DNA of 64,000 bases, taken from Verrucomicrobium sp. BvORR106. Its GTDB lineage: Bacteria; Verrucomicrobiota; Verrucomicrobiia; Verrucomicrobiales; Verrucomicrobiaceae. This document shows, one piece after another, positions 25,865-34,202 of this stretch. The stretch covers positions 124,001 to 188,000 of the forward strand of contig NZ_BATR01000162.1 in the NCBI RefSeq assembly GCF_000739655.1, in the 5' to 3' direction. The notes beneath the pieces are model-generated. The model searched no databases, was not told where the DNA came from, and worked only from the letters and a program-made list of their open reading frames with translations. Position 1 is the stretch's first letter. Each line of letters opens with the position of its first letter. Both the position numbers and the translations under genes were made by a program.

Positions 25865-26239
25865 TCAGGTCACTTTTAGGCCGCACTCGTCGGGATAACG
25901 GCGGTTGAGAACGGCATCCTCACCAAGATCCCACCACGTCCGCAGGTCATCCACTAAAACCATCATAGCGGGCACCGACTTCAGCTCGTTCCAAGGGCGA
26001 AACTCATCGCGTCGCTGATGATGATGCAACGCCGACGCGATGGCGATTGGCGGCGCGGGGTTCGGCGTCCTGATTCTCTTAAATGGCACATCGTAGCCGC
26101 CCGACCGCGGCTCCTCTCCGTCTTCATACCACTCCCTTGAGCCCGAATTGCGGGCTCCGCATTTCCTTTCAGCATCGTCCGCCATTTTCCCACCGGACCA
26201 GGCTGATTGCCGCCTGCCGCAAAGCACAGAGCCATGCAA
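25865..26239 (-). CDS. Hypothetical protein, doubtful
   Basis: 124 aa open frame directly downstream (9 bases) of a small membrane protein gene on the same strand. The second half (DVPFKRIRTPNPAPPI, then a middle rich in His and Arg, then LRTWWDLGEDAVLNRRYPD) looks more protein-like than the first, so the true start may be internal. No family is recognised. Two competing frames over part of the region make this uncertain. Confidence 0.3.
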   Translation of the reverse strand: MHGSVLCGRRQSAWSGGKMADDAERKCGARNSGSREWYEDGEEPRSGGYDVPFKRIRTPNPAPPIAIASALHHHQRRDEFRPWNELKSVPAMMVLVDDLRTWWDLGEDAVLNRRYPDECGLKVT

Positions 26240-26248
26240 ACGCTGGCA

Positions 26249-26446
26249 TCAAAGCCCGCCAAACCATTTCTCCAGTTTCTTGCTTGGCGCAAAAATGGCC
26301 ATCGCTAGGAGCATAAGCCCAAAGGAGCCCACTACACCCAGAACCCAAGATCGCAAGCCGCCGCCGAACGCAATGACGACGCAGGTCACAAACAAGGCAC
26401 CCAGCAAGCCGCCGCCAATTCTTAAAAGGTAGCAGCTTTCACGCAT
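26249..26446 (-). CDS. Small two-helix membrane protein
   Basis: 65 aa. Two hydrophobic segments (about residues 9-29 and 34-54) separated by a short Gly/Arg loop and followed by a basic tail KKLEKWFGGL, a common form for small inner-membrane proteins. No family recognised. It precedes the doubtful 124-aa gene in the same direction. Confidence 0.45.
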   Translation of the reverse strand: MRESCYLLRIGGGLLGALFVTCVVIAFGGGLRSWVLGVVGSFGLMLLAMAIFAPSKKLEKWFGGL

Positions 26447-26618
26447 GCGCGTAATATCGATCTGCTGACACCCTTCTCAAGGAAAAAGGACTGGCCGCCG
26501 CTATGAATCACAATGGCCTGCAAGGGACATTCGAAACTCTTCATGTGTCATCCAGTCATGGAGAGGAGCCCTACCCTAGCACATACTCTGATGCCAGCAA
26601 CCGTGCTCCTGCTAACTG

Positions 26619-26771
26619 ATGGCAGCCGCCGCCTGTGCATTGCCGACCTGGACAGTCTATTTTGGCCGTTTTTTAGCTTTCCTGATCCTCGAGATTGGCG
26701 CTGCGGGGTTGAAGACTTGGGGGAGATTTATTGCTCGATACTTCAAGAATTTCCCCCGTTTCGTGTTTTAA
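26619..26771 (+). CDS. Tiny one-helix protein, possible
   Basis: 50 aa from ATG 26619. The middle YFGRFLAFLILEIGAAGLK is a hydrophobic helix followed by a basic tail (FIARYFKNFPRFVF). It ends 7 bases before ATG 26779 of the next small membrane protein, a spacing expected of a coupled pair. Neither is similar to anything I know. The evidence is only composition and spacing. Confidence 0.35.
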   Translation: MAAAACALPTWTVYFGRFLAFLILEIGAAGLKTWGRFIARYFKNFPRFVF

Positions 26772-26778
26772 TGTGCTC

Positions 26779-26991
26779 ATGTATGTACGCGCCCTCTTCT
26801 TCGAAGCGCCTTTGAACGCCAAGCGAGCAGTAAAGTTCGCGGCCCTTGCGCTTTTGCTGACGATTTTGGGCGCTCTAGCCGGTTTTGAATTCCTTGTAGT
26901 GTCCTTGCCGCTAAGCGGCTTGCTGGCCAGAGCGTTGGATGTGCGTGATTACCGGCAACGTGAGGCAACAGGGGCCCGATCTGAAGCTTGA
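26779..26991 (+). CDS. Small membrane protein, possible
   Basis: 70 aa from ATG 26779 (an upstream start at 26731 is in the preceding small frame). It has a basic N-terminus, one long hydrophobic stretch (AALALLLTILGALAGFEFLVV and SLPLSGLLA) and a charged C-terminus DYRQREATGARSEA. One bent or two membrane helices are possible. No family recognised. Confidence 0.4.
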   Translation: MYVRALFFEAPLNAKRAVKFAALALLLTILGALAGFEFLVVSLPLSGLLARALDVRDYRQREATGARSEA

Positions 26992-27253
26992 ATCACGAGA
27001 GCATGATGCTGGCTGGAGGCACGAGTCCTCCTCCGCGCCTGCCTTTTCTTGTGCGGAGCTGTCTTTTCTAACAGGAGTACCCCGTAGCGCCTCCGCTGCC
27101 TGCCAGCTTAGCCATCGCAGCTTCCATATGCCACCTTAGAACTGGAGCACTCCTGAGCTTTCGCCATAACTATCGACACTGCCGAGGGGAGGGCGGCATC
27201 TAGATGACATTGTGATAAGTCACTCTAACAGGCGGCTTCCGGAGACCAAGTGT
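26992..27253. other. Gene-free stretch in the low-GC island
   Basis: About 260 bases between the small membrane genes and the next reverse gene. No reading frame with protein-like composition, no strong hairpin and no repeat seen. Confidence 0.5.
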
Positions 27254-27499
27254 TTAGTAATTCCCATATCCGACGCGCATCCAAAAGAACCAGTAGTCTC
27301 CCAATGGCTTTGCGACGAGATCGATATCGCCGATCAAATCGTAAGGAGCGCAGCATACGTCCAACGGCTTTTCCGGCACTCCTATCTTGTCCGCCACAAC
27401 GTACAGCGCAGGCGCAGTCAACACGTAAATCACAGGCAATGCCACAATCAACGATGCCCACATCGCGATGTTAGCACTATTCGGTTCGCATTTCTTCAT
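27254..27499 (-). CDS. Small membrane protein, family of 27971
   Basis: 81 aa from ATG 27499. One N-terminal helix (MWASLIVALPVIYVLTAPAL) is followed by a polar C-terminal half with APYDLIGDIDLVAKPLGDYWFFW. The pattern LP-(V/I)-x-YV-x3-P-x-L, then K, then (A/M)PY-x-L, then L-x3-L-x2-Y-x3-W is shared with the 82-aa protein at 27971 on the other strand. So the two are diverged paralogues on either side of the DUF1493 gene. A longer frame up to 27730 overlaps DUF1493 and is not the real start. Confidence 0.6.
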   Translation of the reverse strand: MKKCEPNSANIAMWASLIVALPVIYVLTAPALYVVADKIGVPEKPLDVCCAPYDLIGDIDLVAKPLGDYWFFWMRVGYGNY

Positions 27500-27545
27500 G
27501 GTGTGGATGAACCTTTCCGCCGTCTGAATGTCTTGCCAGCCACTA

Positions 27546-27905
27546 CTATCGACGCTCGACCTGCGTCCACTTTCTTGTTTCCAAGGCCTCTGCAATAATC
27601 CCCAGGGTGATTGAAGTGTAAAATATTTTCCTGCGTCGTATAGCCGCGGCAAACGGGCAAAGCCAAAAGAAGAGACGCTCCAAACTATGGCTGCCATAGA
27701 ACTCCGGAGGAAAATAACGGTCGAATTCAAACCCTGTCATATCAACTTGCTTGGAGAGGTCCTCAACAAACCACTGTGCGATGTCTCCATACATCCCCAA
27801 ATCGTGATAGAGACGAGAACGTAGAGTTGAGCTCTTGAGAGCGGCGTCCGAAATCCCAGCAGCTCGCAAAATCTGCAAAAATGGTTCCGACAATTGTTCC
27901 GTCAT
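27546..27905 (-). CDS. DUF1493 family protein
   Basis: 119 aa. The DUF1493 pattern is clear: LRSRLYHDLGMYGDIAQWFVEDL, then a DRYFPPEF stretch, and a C-terminal SITLGIIAEALETRKW in place of the family's LT-x-x-x-L-x-x-A-x-x-x-x-x-W. The family is related in form to acyl-carrier-type helical bundles, best known from enterobacteria, with no agreed function. The 'LGMYGDIA' part is where the family has L-G-x-x-G-D-D-A. The gene is flanked by the two related small membrane proteins (27254 reverse and 27971 forward). Confidence 0.85.
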   Translation of the reverse strand: MTEQLSEPFLQILRAAGISDAALKSSTLRSRLYHDLGMYGDIAQWFVEDLSKQVDMTGFEFDRYFPPEFYGSHSLERLFFWLCPFAAAIRRRKIFYTSITLGIIAEALETRKWTQVERR

Positions 27906-27970
27906 TCAAATGGTTGGGCAGTGCCATTTTCGCTTTGCAGATCCTTGGCAGTTTACGATATGCTGCCCAC

Positions 27971-28219
27971 ATGATCAACAAGGCAGAACAAAAAGCACGA
28001 GGCTCTTTTTGGCTATTGTTGCTTCCCATCCTGCCGATCCTCTACGTATTCAGCGTTCCTCCTTTGGAATTTTTGACTGCTAAGCCTTACGCCGACAGCA
28101 GAAGATCGCCGGAAATGATTCAGCGCTATGCAATGCCCTATTCCTGGTTGCGGGATAACACGTTTCTTGAGGGTGCGCTCGAAGGATATTCCGAATGCTG
28201 GTGGGATGCATTGTACTAG
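27971..28219 (+). CDS. Small membrane protein, family of 27254
   Basis: 82 aa from ATG 27971; the longer start 27881 overlaps the DUF1493 start and is unlikely. The helix FWLLLLPILPILYVFSVPPL is followed by a polar half (TAKPYADSRRSPE, MPYSWLRDNTFLEGALEGYS) and a terminal WWDALY. It matches the 81-aa protein at 27254 in order and spacing of W, LP-I-x-YV, P-x-L, PY-x-L, L-x3-L and Y-x3-W. Similar short proteins with a single helix and a conserved Pro-Tyr-x-x-Leu are common in Planctomycetes and Verrucomicrobia; function unknown. Confidence 0.65.
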   Translation: MINKAEQKARGSFWLLLLPILPILYVFSVPPLEFLTAKPYADSRRSPEMIQRYAMPYSWLRDNTFLEGALEGYSECWWDALY

Positions 28220-28493
28220 AAGAGCGTGATCAGGGACTGCGGCGAGCGCCTTCCCGAGCATATGCGACTTGGCGGGTCCTTTTTTGACACTGGGACGGGA
28301 TTGATCCTGCCGACATTTTGCACGCCGCCAGCAGCGGCATAGACATCTGAGATGTCTTGCTGGAGCATCTCCACATGAATTCCTCGGCCTGATACTGAGC
28401 GGGAGCCGGTTTCCAGCCAGTTGAAAAAGAACGGCCAGTCCATCCCCGGTACATGCGGGTAACGAACTGGCCGCGGTGGAGCTTGTCGCTCCG
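28220..28493. other. Unresolved stretch before the nuclease gene
   Basis: About 270 bases. A reverse frame at 28216-28443 encodes a 75-aa peptide (DWPFFFNWLETGSRS at its start) that could be the tail of a decayed gene, but it overlaps a second frame of equal quality. I do not call a gene. No strong hairpin seen. Confidence 0.3.
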
Positions 28494-30278
28494 TTAATCG
28501 TCATCCGCCGTGATGGAGATGTCTGCCCAGATCAACAGGTGATCGGAGCGCGTCTCGAGGTGGTTCTCGCGCCATTGTTTCCGCGCTTCACGGTCGGCAC
28601 CATACGGGCCATGCACGGTCTGCGCCGCCCCATTAAACTCGGGCTGCCCCAGTGGAACGAAAATGCGGTCGAACGGCGGGAACTGCTGATTCCTAAATGG
28701 TTTGATGTAGGTGTAGAGCTCACGCGTATTCAGGTCACGGAACTTGCCTCCCCACTGCACAGCGGCGGTGGTTTCACCGTGGAGCATGTTCGTATCCCCC
28801 AGGAGCACGATGTCTTTCTCGCCCTGGAGCGCTTCCGTAAGGCTTTGCAACTGGGCTTTGAGCTGCTGCGCCTCCTGGACCCGGGTGGCCAACCCGACAT
28901 TCCGACCATTCACCGTGTTGTTGCTCTTCATGTGCAGGGGGATGATGGCAATGTCCGTCTGCCCCTCGCCCGTGGAGAAATGGAATGCCTCGGGACGACG
29001 ATTCCACACGTCAGCGCCATCCACTTCGCCGCCAGGCACGGAGACTGGCTCGCGGCCAATGAGCTCCACCACCTCCGTGTCCCAAGCCACACCCGTCAAC
29101 TGCTGGCGGATGTTGGCCGGACCAGGAGCCGTGAGCACATACTTCCAGCGATGGCCGGAACGCTCCTCCAGCTCCGCCATGGTGCGATCCAGGATCTTGT
29201 TTTTCCAAGGAGCACGCCCCGGAGTTTCAGAGCTGTCTTGCTCATCATCATGAATCTCCTCCAATGCCAGGAGGGAGACTTGGGATGAATGAATGTACTC
29301 GGCCAGAGCTTCGGGTTCCTGGTCATCCGCATTGCTGTCCGCAGATCGGGTGCCGAGGTTCTCTATGTTCCATGCTCCAATCCGCAGCTTGTTCCCCGCC
29401 AGAAGCACGGCTTCATCGGCAGGGCGCACTTCACGGGGCTCGATTGGTTCGGCTGGGGTGACCTCCGCTGCCGACGTTCTCCGCAACACCATCGCAGAGT
29501 CCTCGTGTGAGGCCACGACAGGCACCTGACCGCCAAAGGCACGCTTCGCAAGCGTCGCATCCAACACGTAAGGATTGCGATTCCCCTGCACGGCTGCGAT
29601 GCGCTGGGTACGCTCGATCTCCCGGGCATCTGCTGCATCCAGCTCATGCCATTTCAGGAGTGTGGGCACTTGGGGCTTGAACCACTCCACCTCAATGTTC
29701 TGATCACCGTAGACAGTGTAGAAGTACAAGAGCGCCCGGGCAATGTTGCCCTTGTGATCCTCGCGGGGCTCGAACTCGCCATCAGTGGCTTCCGAATAGC
29801 TGTCGCGATCATCATTGGGGATCTGCTGCTGTGCCAATGGGGACCGATACCAGAACTGCGTGCGCTCGTCAGGAATATCGCCGAAAGCATTGTTGCCGCG
29901 ACGGCTGTTCACACTGTTCGAGGTGGGGAACAAGTGATGAAGATCCGACTTCATTCGCCCACGTCCCACCGAATCCTCAAACCGCGATTGCGGCCAGGTG
30001 TGCTCGGTGTTCACCTCGCGCTCCGGCGGGATGGTGTTCGTGGAGTAGCTTTCACCGGTATACATCAGCACCACCCGGCCGCCATAGTTGTCGATCTGGC
30101 CAAACATGTTCTGCCGGGCTTCCCGGTAGCTCAGAGAACGCGTCGGTTGATACTGGGAACGGAGCCCCTGCACCAGCGCTGCGCCCGACTTGCCCGGCAA
30201 GATCTCCTCCGCCCCAAGACCGCCAGCCACCGCCAAGATGGCCAAGATGGCCAAGATTGATAGAATATTTTTCTCCAT
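28494..30278 (-). CDS. Exported nuclease: endonuclease I domain fused to an endonuclease/exonuclease/phosphatase domain
   Basis: 594 aa from ATG 30278. A signal-like helix ILAILAILAVAGGLGA is encoded by near-identical 12-base repeats. Endonuclease I (EndA/NucM) domain, about 30-245: NTEHTWPQSRF at 90-100 holds the catalytic histidine and a metal ligand, KSDLHHLFPTSNSVNSRRGN at about 110-129 follows. A linker (about 255-295) leads to an EEP domain: IGAWNIENLG at 300-309, LLALEEI, LLGDTNM, and SDHLLIWADI at about 580 with the catalytic His. Both catalytic sets look intact. It would degrade DNA outside the cytoplasm, for nutrient scavenging or to remove extracellular DNA; that is inference. Confidence 0.9.
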   Translation of the reverse strand: MEKNILSILAILAILAVAGGLGAEEILPGKSGAALVQGLRSQYQPTRSLSYREARQNMFGQIDNYGGRVVLMYTGESYSTNTIPPEREVNTEHTWPQSRFEDSVGRGRMKSDLHHLFPTSNSVNSRRGNNAFGDIPDERTQFWYRSPLAQQQIPNDDRDSYSEATDGEFEPREDHKGNIARALLYFYTVYGDQNIEVEWFKPQVPTLLKWHELDAADAREIERTQRIAAVQGNRNPYVLDATLAKRAFGGQVPVVASHEDSAMVLRRTSAAEVTPAEPIEPREVRPADEAVLLAGNKLRIGAWNIENLGTRSADSNADDQEPEALAEYIHSSQVSLLALEEIHDDEQDSSETPGRAPWKNKILDRTMAELEERSGHRWKYVLTAPGPANIRQQLTGVAWDTEVVELIGREPVSVPGGEVDGADVWNRRPEAFHFSTGEGQTDIAIIPLHMKSNNTVNGRNVGLATRVQEAQQLKAQLQSLTEALQGEKDIVLLGDTNMLHGETTAAVQWGGKFRDLNTRELYTYIKPFRNQQFPPFDRIFVPLGQPEFNGAAQTVHGPYGADREARKQWRENHLETRSDHLLIWADISITADDD

Positions 30279-30471
30279 GAACACAAACAATGCACAAGCA
30301 CTCCGGTGAGAAAGCAGAACAGTGAAACGCTTTCTTCACCCATTCCACACATCCAGCCAGGGCCGCTGGCGAGATTGGCAGGACTGCATCTTGCGCCAAC
30401 CAGAGACCTGAACAGGCCAGGTCGCCCGGTCTGATTTTATTTCATAAATCCCCCAACAGGCTTTTCTCAAC

Positions 30472-30765
30472 CTAGGGACGACGCTTTCCCTGCTGCCCTG
30501 TGGGACTGGCAGAGACCGCCTTCAAGTGGCGTTGTAACTGTTCCCTTCCCTGCCAGCCCGCCGGAGCGGTTGTCCCCTTGCTGCGCCAGGGATGTCCGGC
30601 CGCCACCCAGCGTTCCCTGGCCTCCGTGTAGGTGATGCCCTTGTCATCATCGTCCACGCCGAATTGGAAACCACAAGAGGGGCAGATCTCATAGGAGCCG
30701 CCGCCGGAAGGCGCGTGAGGCGGCTCGCGCAACGCTGGATAGCCGCAGACAGGACAAGTGTTCAT
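30472..30765 (-). CDS. CPxC zinc-ribbon hypothetical protein
   Basis: 97 aa from ATG 30765. Two cysteine pairs, CPVCGYPAL near the start and CPSCGFQFGVDD at about residue 29, form a zinc-ribbon knuckle; the acidic run after the second pair is typical of this family of short uncharacterised proteins. The rest is a basic Gln-rich helix (QGREQLQRHLKAV). It follows the Fn3 gene by 26 bases on the same strand. Confidence 0.75.
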   Translation of the reverse strand: MNTCPVCGYPALREPPHAPSGGGSYEICPSCGFQFGVDDDDKGITYTEARERWVAAGHPWRSKGTTAPAGWQGREQLQRHLKAVSASPTGQQGKRRP

Positions 30766-30791
30766 GGGAGGTCGAAAGGGATGGGGAGGCG

Positions 30792-31520
30792 TCAAGGTTT
30801 TCTCAATCGTACCGGACGGCCAGGCTGCCTGTCCCAGTACCCGGAGCTGCCAGGTTTGAAGTAAGTCTTCGTGGTGCCATCGCGATTGTAGGCAGCGAAT
30901 GCCCCGCTGGCCGGATCATAGACGCGCAGGGTGCCGTCCGAAGCGTCCTGTTTGGCCGGTAACCCCTCGGTCATCGCCCGTTGCAAAAATTCCCACGCCT
31001 GCCGCGCATAGTCCTCCTCATTCTTCGCGGCGAAATCGGAACCGTGCCGTTCAAAGTGGTCCCGCAGACTGGGCAGGTGACCCCACGTCACCCTGGCTGG
31101 CGGAGCCCGGGGAGCCGCAGCAGATTCGGTCGGCGGCTTCTTCTTGAGGACCGGCCCCTCAGGAGTCGCCCCTTTCGCAGGGAGGGTGAACTGCCCCGAC
31201 TTGAGCCGGACCTTGGCAGTGCCCACGGTGTAGTAGTAAGTGGTGCCGGGGGCCAGCCCCTCCAGGATCGCAGAGTGCTGCACGGCCACTCCATCCCCAG
31301 CTTTCCACTCCAGCTTGTCCGGGGCCAGCCCGTAGCGGACGCGGGTGCCACATTCAGCGTCCGTCTGCCACGTCAGCGTCGCTTTCGTTCCCGAGGCATC
31401 GATCACCGCGTCCGGCCCCTGAATGACTTCCACTGCCCGCAGTCCTCCCGTCAGCGCGATCAGCGTCCATATTGCCGACCACATGCCCACCATCCAGCGC
31501 CATCGGTCAATACCCATCAT
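30792..31520 (-). CDS. Exported Fn3-like domain protein with toxin-like C-terminal domain
   Basis: 242 aa. Signal peptide to about residue 29, then an Fn3-like domain as found in purple acid phosphatases (about 30-115): ATLTWQTDAECGTRVRYG and LAPGTTYYYTVGTA. A Pro/Ala linker follows. The C-terminal part (about 145-235) has DHFERHGSDFAAKNEEDYA and later YDPASGAFAAYNRDGTTKTY, FKPGSSGYW. The H-F-x-R-H-G and Y-x-P-x-x-x-x-F-x-x-x-x-x-x-G-T-x-x-T-x-F-K-P order is familiar from C-terminal ends of polymorphic toxins and phage-encoded proteins, but I cannot name the family with confidence. No immunity-like gene is obvious. It could instead be a secreted protein of other use. Confidence 0.6.
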   Translation of the reverse strand: MMGIDRWRWMVGMWSAIWTLIALTGGLRAVEVIQGPDAVIDASGTKATLTWQTDAECGTRVRYGLAPDKLEWKAGDGVAVQHSAILEGLAPGTTYYYTVGTAKVRLKSGQFTLPAKGATPEGPVLKKKPPTESAAAPRAPPARVTWGHLPSLRDHFERHGSDFAAKNEEDYARQAWEFLQRAMTEGLPAKQDASDGTLRVYDPASGAFAAYNRDGTTKTYFKPGSSGYWDRQPGRPVRLRKP

Positions 31521-31625
31521 CCTCAGAGGCTAGCGAAGAAAAAAATAAGGATCAAGCTCAAGAAACAGCACTTTCCAGTTGCACGCTTTCGCGTGCTCGG
31601 CATACTAGCGGTCCCACAAACGAAA

Positions 31626-31698
31626 GGCTCGGTAGCTCAGTCGGTAGAGCAGAGGATTGAAAATCCTCGTGTCGGCGGTTCGATTCCGTCCCGAGCCA
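31626..31698 (+). tRNA. tRNA-Phe (GAA)
   Basis: 73 bases: acceptor GGCTCGG with CCGAGCC, D arm TAGCTCAGTCGGTAGAGCA, anticodon loop TTGAAAA (GAA), T arm CGGCGGTTCGATTCCGTC, discriminator A. No CCA encoded. Confidence 0.95.
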
Positions 31699-31908
31699 CT
31701 TTCTTCCCTACCTTTAGGGAGATTTTGGCAGCTACGCTGGCCCTACTCAGATCGATCAATAGATCCTTCGCCTTGGTTTCAGGAATGCACCCGCCATGCG
31801 GCGCACCTGGACCACAAAAGGTTGTCTCCATCGCATCATTGGCGGTTGCAGCTCGTCCGTCTGCCGCACTATATCTGAGGGAAGAGTGTTCCCTTCTTCT
31901 CTCACACT

Positions 31909-34113
31909 ATGATGTTTACCCTGCGTCTCGCCAGCCTGTCTGCAACGCTCGTGCTCTTGCTGCCTCAAGGAAAGGCTGCTGATCTCAGCAAAGGTTATGA
32001 GTGGAACCCCATGAAGATCGGCGGAGGCGGCTGGGTGGTGGGACTCAGCGCCAGCCCGGCAGAGAAGGGGCTGATCTACGCCCGAACGGATGTGTCAGGA
32101 GCCTACCGCTGGGATCCCGCTAGGGCTGTCTGGAAACAGGTGGTCACTTCTTCAAGCATGCCCCCAGATTCAGTCGGCTATGGGCGCTATCTCGGGGTGG
32201 ACAGCATTGTGGGGGCGCCGGGCGACGCCAATGTCGCCTACATGGTGCTGGGCAGTCAGCCCTATGCGCTGACGGCCGGCCAGGTCTACCGCAGCGAGAA
32301 TCGGGGGGAGACCTGGACCGCCACCCAATTCAAAGCGACCGGCGTAAAGGTGGAAGCCAACGGTGAAGGCCGACAGGAAGGGGAACGTCTTGCCGTGGAT
32401 CCAGCGAATAGTCAGGTCGTGTACTTTGGATCGATCGGCGACGGTTTGTGGACAACGGAGAACGGCGGAAGCAAATGGCTCAAGGTGGATGCAGTGCCAG
32501 CAGGCAAAGCTCCCCACGGGGTGTCCACCATTGTCTTTGACCCGAGTGGCGGCACCACGAAGGGCCAAGACGGCACCTCAAAGACGAACGTGATCTATGC
32601 CAGCGTGGAGGAAGGCGGCATCTTCAAGACCATCGATACGGGCAAGAACTGGCGCAAGATCTCTGACTCCGGCCTCGGAGATGGCGGCAAGCCCCGAGAT
32701 GCCACCGTGGGTCCGGATGGCACCTACTACGTCGTGTATGATCATGAAAAAGGAGCCACCGGTGGCGTGTGGAAGTGCAACCCGGAAGGCAAGTGGACGG
32801 AGCTCACCCCTCCCGGCCAGGAAGGTGGGAAGAACCAATCCTACTGGGCCATCGCCGTGGATCCCTTCGATGCCCGCCATGTCGTCGCCATGATCCATGG
32901 CGGCAAGACCTTCGTCTCTCACGATCAGGGCGCGACCTGGAGCCTGCATCACTTCGCCTTGAACAGCCCCAACATTGGATGGCTCGGGACACAGACGAAT
33001 TATTTCCTTAGTACCGGTGAGCTGGCTTTTGATCCTCATGAGAAGGGAAAGGTCTGGTATGCGGAAGGTTTTGGCGTCTGGTGGACGCGTGACCTCTCCC
33101 CCGCCCAGATCCCCTGGCAAGCCGCGAGCGAAGGCATAGAAGAAGTCTGCGGCAATGACGTCATCTCCCCTCCCGGCGGGAAGCCAGTAGCCGCCATGTG
33201 GGACGCTGGCGTTTTTCACTTCGGCAATGTGGATGCCTATGACGCCCAGCGCTCCCAGCCTACGTTCATGTCCGCATGGTCGCTCGACTGGTGCCCTGCC
33301 GACCCCAAGTTCCTCGTCTCCGTCTTCCGCAGTCACCTCGACTTCGTGCCGAATGCCAAGTCCAGCGGCTTCTCAACGGATGGCGGCAAAACTTGGACCC
33401 GTTTCCCTTCGGTGGAAAAAGCCACCCTCCCAAAAGAGCTCGACTACGGAGTCATTGCCGTATCCGCGACTCAAACGGACAACATCGTCTGGTGCCCCAC
33501 CGCAGGCAAGCTCCCCTACTTTACCAAGGATCGCGGCACCACATGGCAGCCTTCAGACTTTGGCGGACCACGCGAGACGGGGCTACATGCCCCCTACACG
33601 TCTCTCAAGCCTCTCTGTGCGGATCGGGTGACGCCGGACACGTTCTATTTCTACACTCCTCAAGAAGGCCTCTTCCGCTCCAGTGATGGCGGAGGACACT
33701 TCGCGAAGGTCGGCAATCCCATGGCCACCCGCTGGAACGCGATCCTGAAATCCACTCCCGGCCATGCCGGAGATCTCTGGTTCGCTTCAGGCCCTGGCAC
33801 CGGCCTGCTGCACACCTCTGACGGTGGAGTCACCTGGCAGGAGATTGCTGGAGTGAATGCCGCCCACAACATCGGCCTAGGAAAACCCGCCCAACCCGGC
33901 GGCTACCCCACCCTCTTCCTCGTTGGCACGGTTTCAGGAGTCCACGGCATCCACCGCTCCACCGACAAGGGGCTCACCTGGGACCGGATCGTGGAATACC
34001 CGCTGGGCATCTTTGATACCATCGATGCGATTGACGGAGACAAGGACATCTTCGGCCAGGTGTATGTTGGCTTCACCAGCGCCGGCTTTGCCTATGGCCA
34101 ACTGAAGAAGTGA
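31909..34113 (+). CDS. Secreted GH74/sialidase-type beta-propeller protein
   Basis: 734 aa with a signal peptide (LASLSATLVLLLPQGKAADL, cleavage near 24). The body is a chain of propeller blades with the sialidase-type Asp-box pattern S-x-D-x-G-x-T-W: YRSENRGETWT, FKTIDTGKNWRK, FVSHDQGATWS, FSTDGGKTWTR, FTKDRGTTWQ, FRSSDGGGHF, LHTSDGGVTWQ, HRSTDKGLTWD. The double seven-bladed layout, the opening WNPMKIGGGGWVVGLSASP and IYARTDVSGAYRW match xyloglucanases of family GH74, so it may cut xyloglucan or a similar polymer. Catalytic aspartates cannot be fixed by eye. It stands alone, 211 bases after tRNA-Phe. Confidence 0.82.
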   Translation: MMFTLRLASLSATLVLLLPQGKAADLSKGYEWNPMKIGGGGWVVGLSASPAEKGLIYARTDVSGAYRWDPARAVWKQVVTSSSMPPDSVGYGRYLGVDSIVGAPGDANVAYMVLGSQPYALTAGQVYRSENRGETWTATQFKATGVKVEANGEGRQEGERLAVDPANSQVVYFGSIGDGLWTTENGGSKWLKVDAVPAGKAPHGVSTIVFDPSGGTTKGQDGTSKTNVIYASVEEGGIFKTIDTGKNWRKISDSGLGDGGKPRDATVGPDGTYYVVYDHEKGATGGVWKCNPEGKWTELTPPGQEGGKNQSYWAIAVDPFDARHVVAMIHGGKTFVSHDQGATWSLHHFALNSPNIGWLGTQTNYFLSTGELAFDPHEKGKVWYAEGFGVWWTRDLSPAQIPWQAASEGIEEVCGNDVISPPGGKPVAAMWDAGVFHFGNVDAYDAQRSQPTFMSAWSLDWCPADPKFLVSVFRSHLDFVPNAKSSGFSTDGGKTWTRFPSVEKATLPKELDYGVIAVSATQTDNIVWCPTAGKLPYFTKDRGTTWQPSDFGGPRETGLHAPYTSLKPLCADRVTPDTFYFYTPQEGLFRSSDGGGHFAKVGNPMATRWNAILKSTPGHAGDLWFASGPGTGLLHTSDGGVTWQEIAGVNAAHNIGLGKPAQPGGYPTLFLVGTVSGVHGIHRSTDKGLTWDRIVEYPLGIFDTIDAIDGDKDIFGQVYVGFTSAGFAYGQLKK

Positions 34114-34135
34114 CGCCCCCCTTTTAACGCAAGTT

Positions 34136-34168
34136 GGCCAGCCTGACGCGTGAGCGCCGAGGCTGGCC
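34136..34168. terminator. Hairpin between converging genes
   Basis: GGCCAGCCT and AGGCTGGCC (9-bp stem, 15-base loop) lie between the GH74-like gene and the HU gene. No T run on either side, so the reading as a terminator is weak. Confidence 0.45.
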
Positions 34169-34202
34169 CTGAATGCACGTTTCAGTGCGAAGGAATCGAG
34201 GT

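Noticed and set aside
28013-28504. 163-aa reverse frame before the nuclease gene
   Set aside because: Cys/Arg-rich composition and overlap with the 27971 gene; looks like a shadow.
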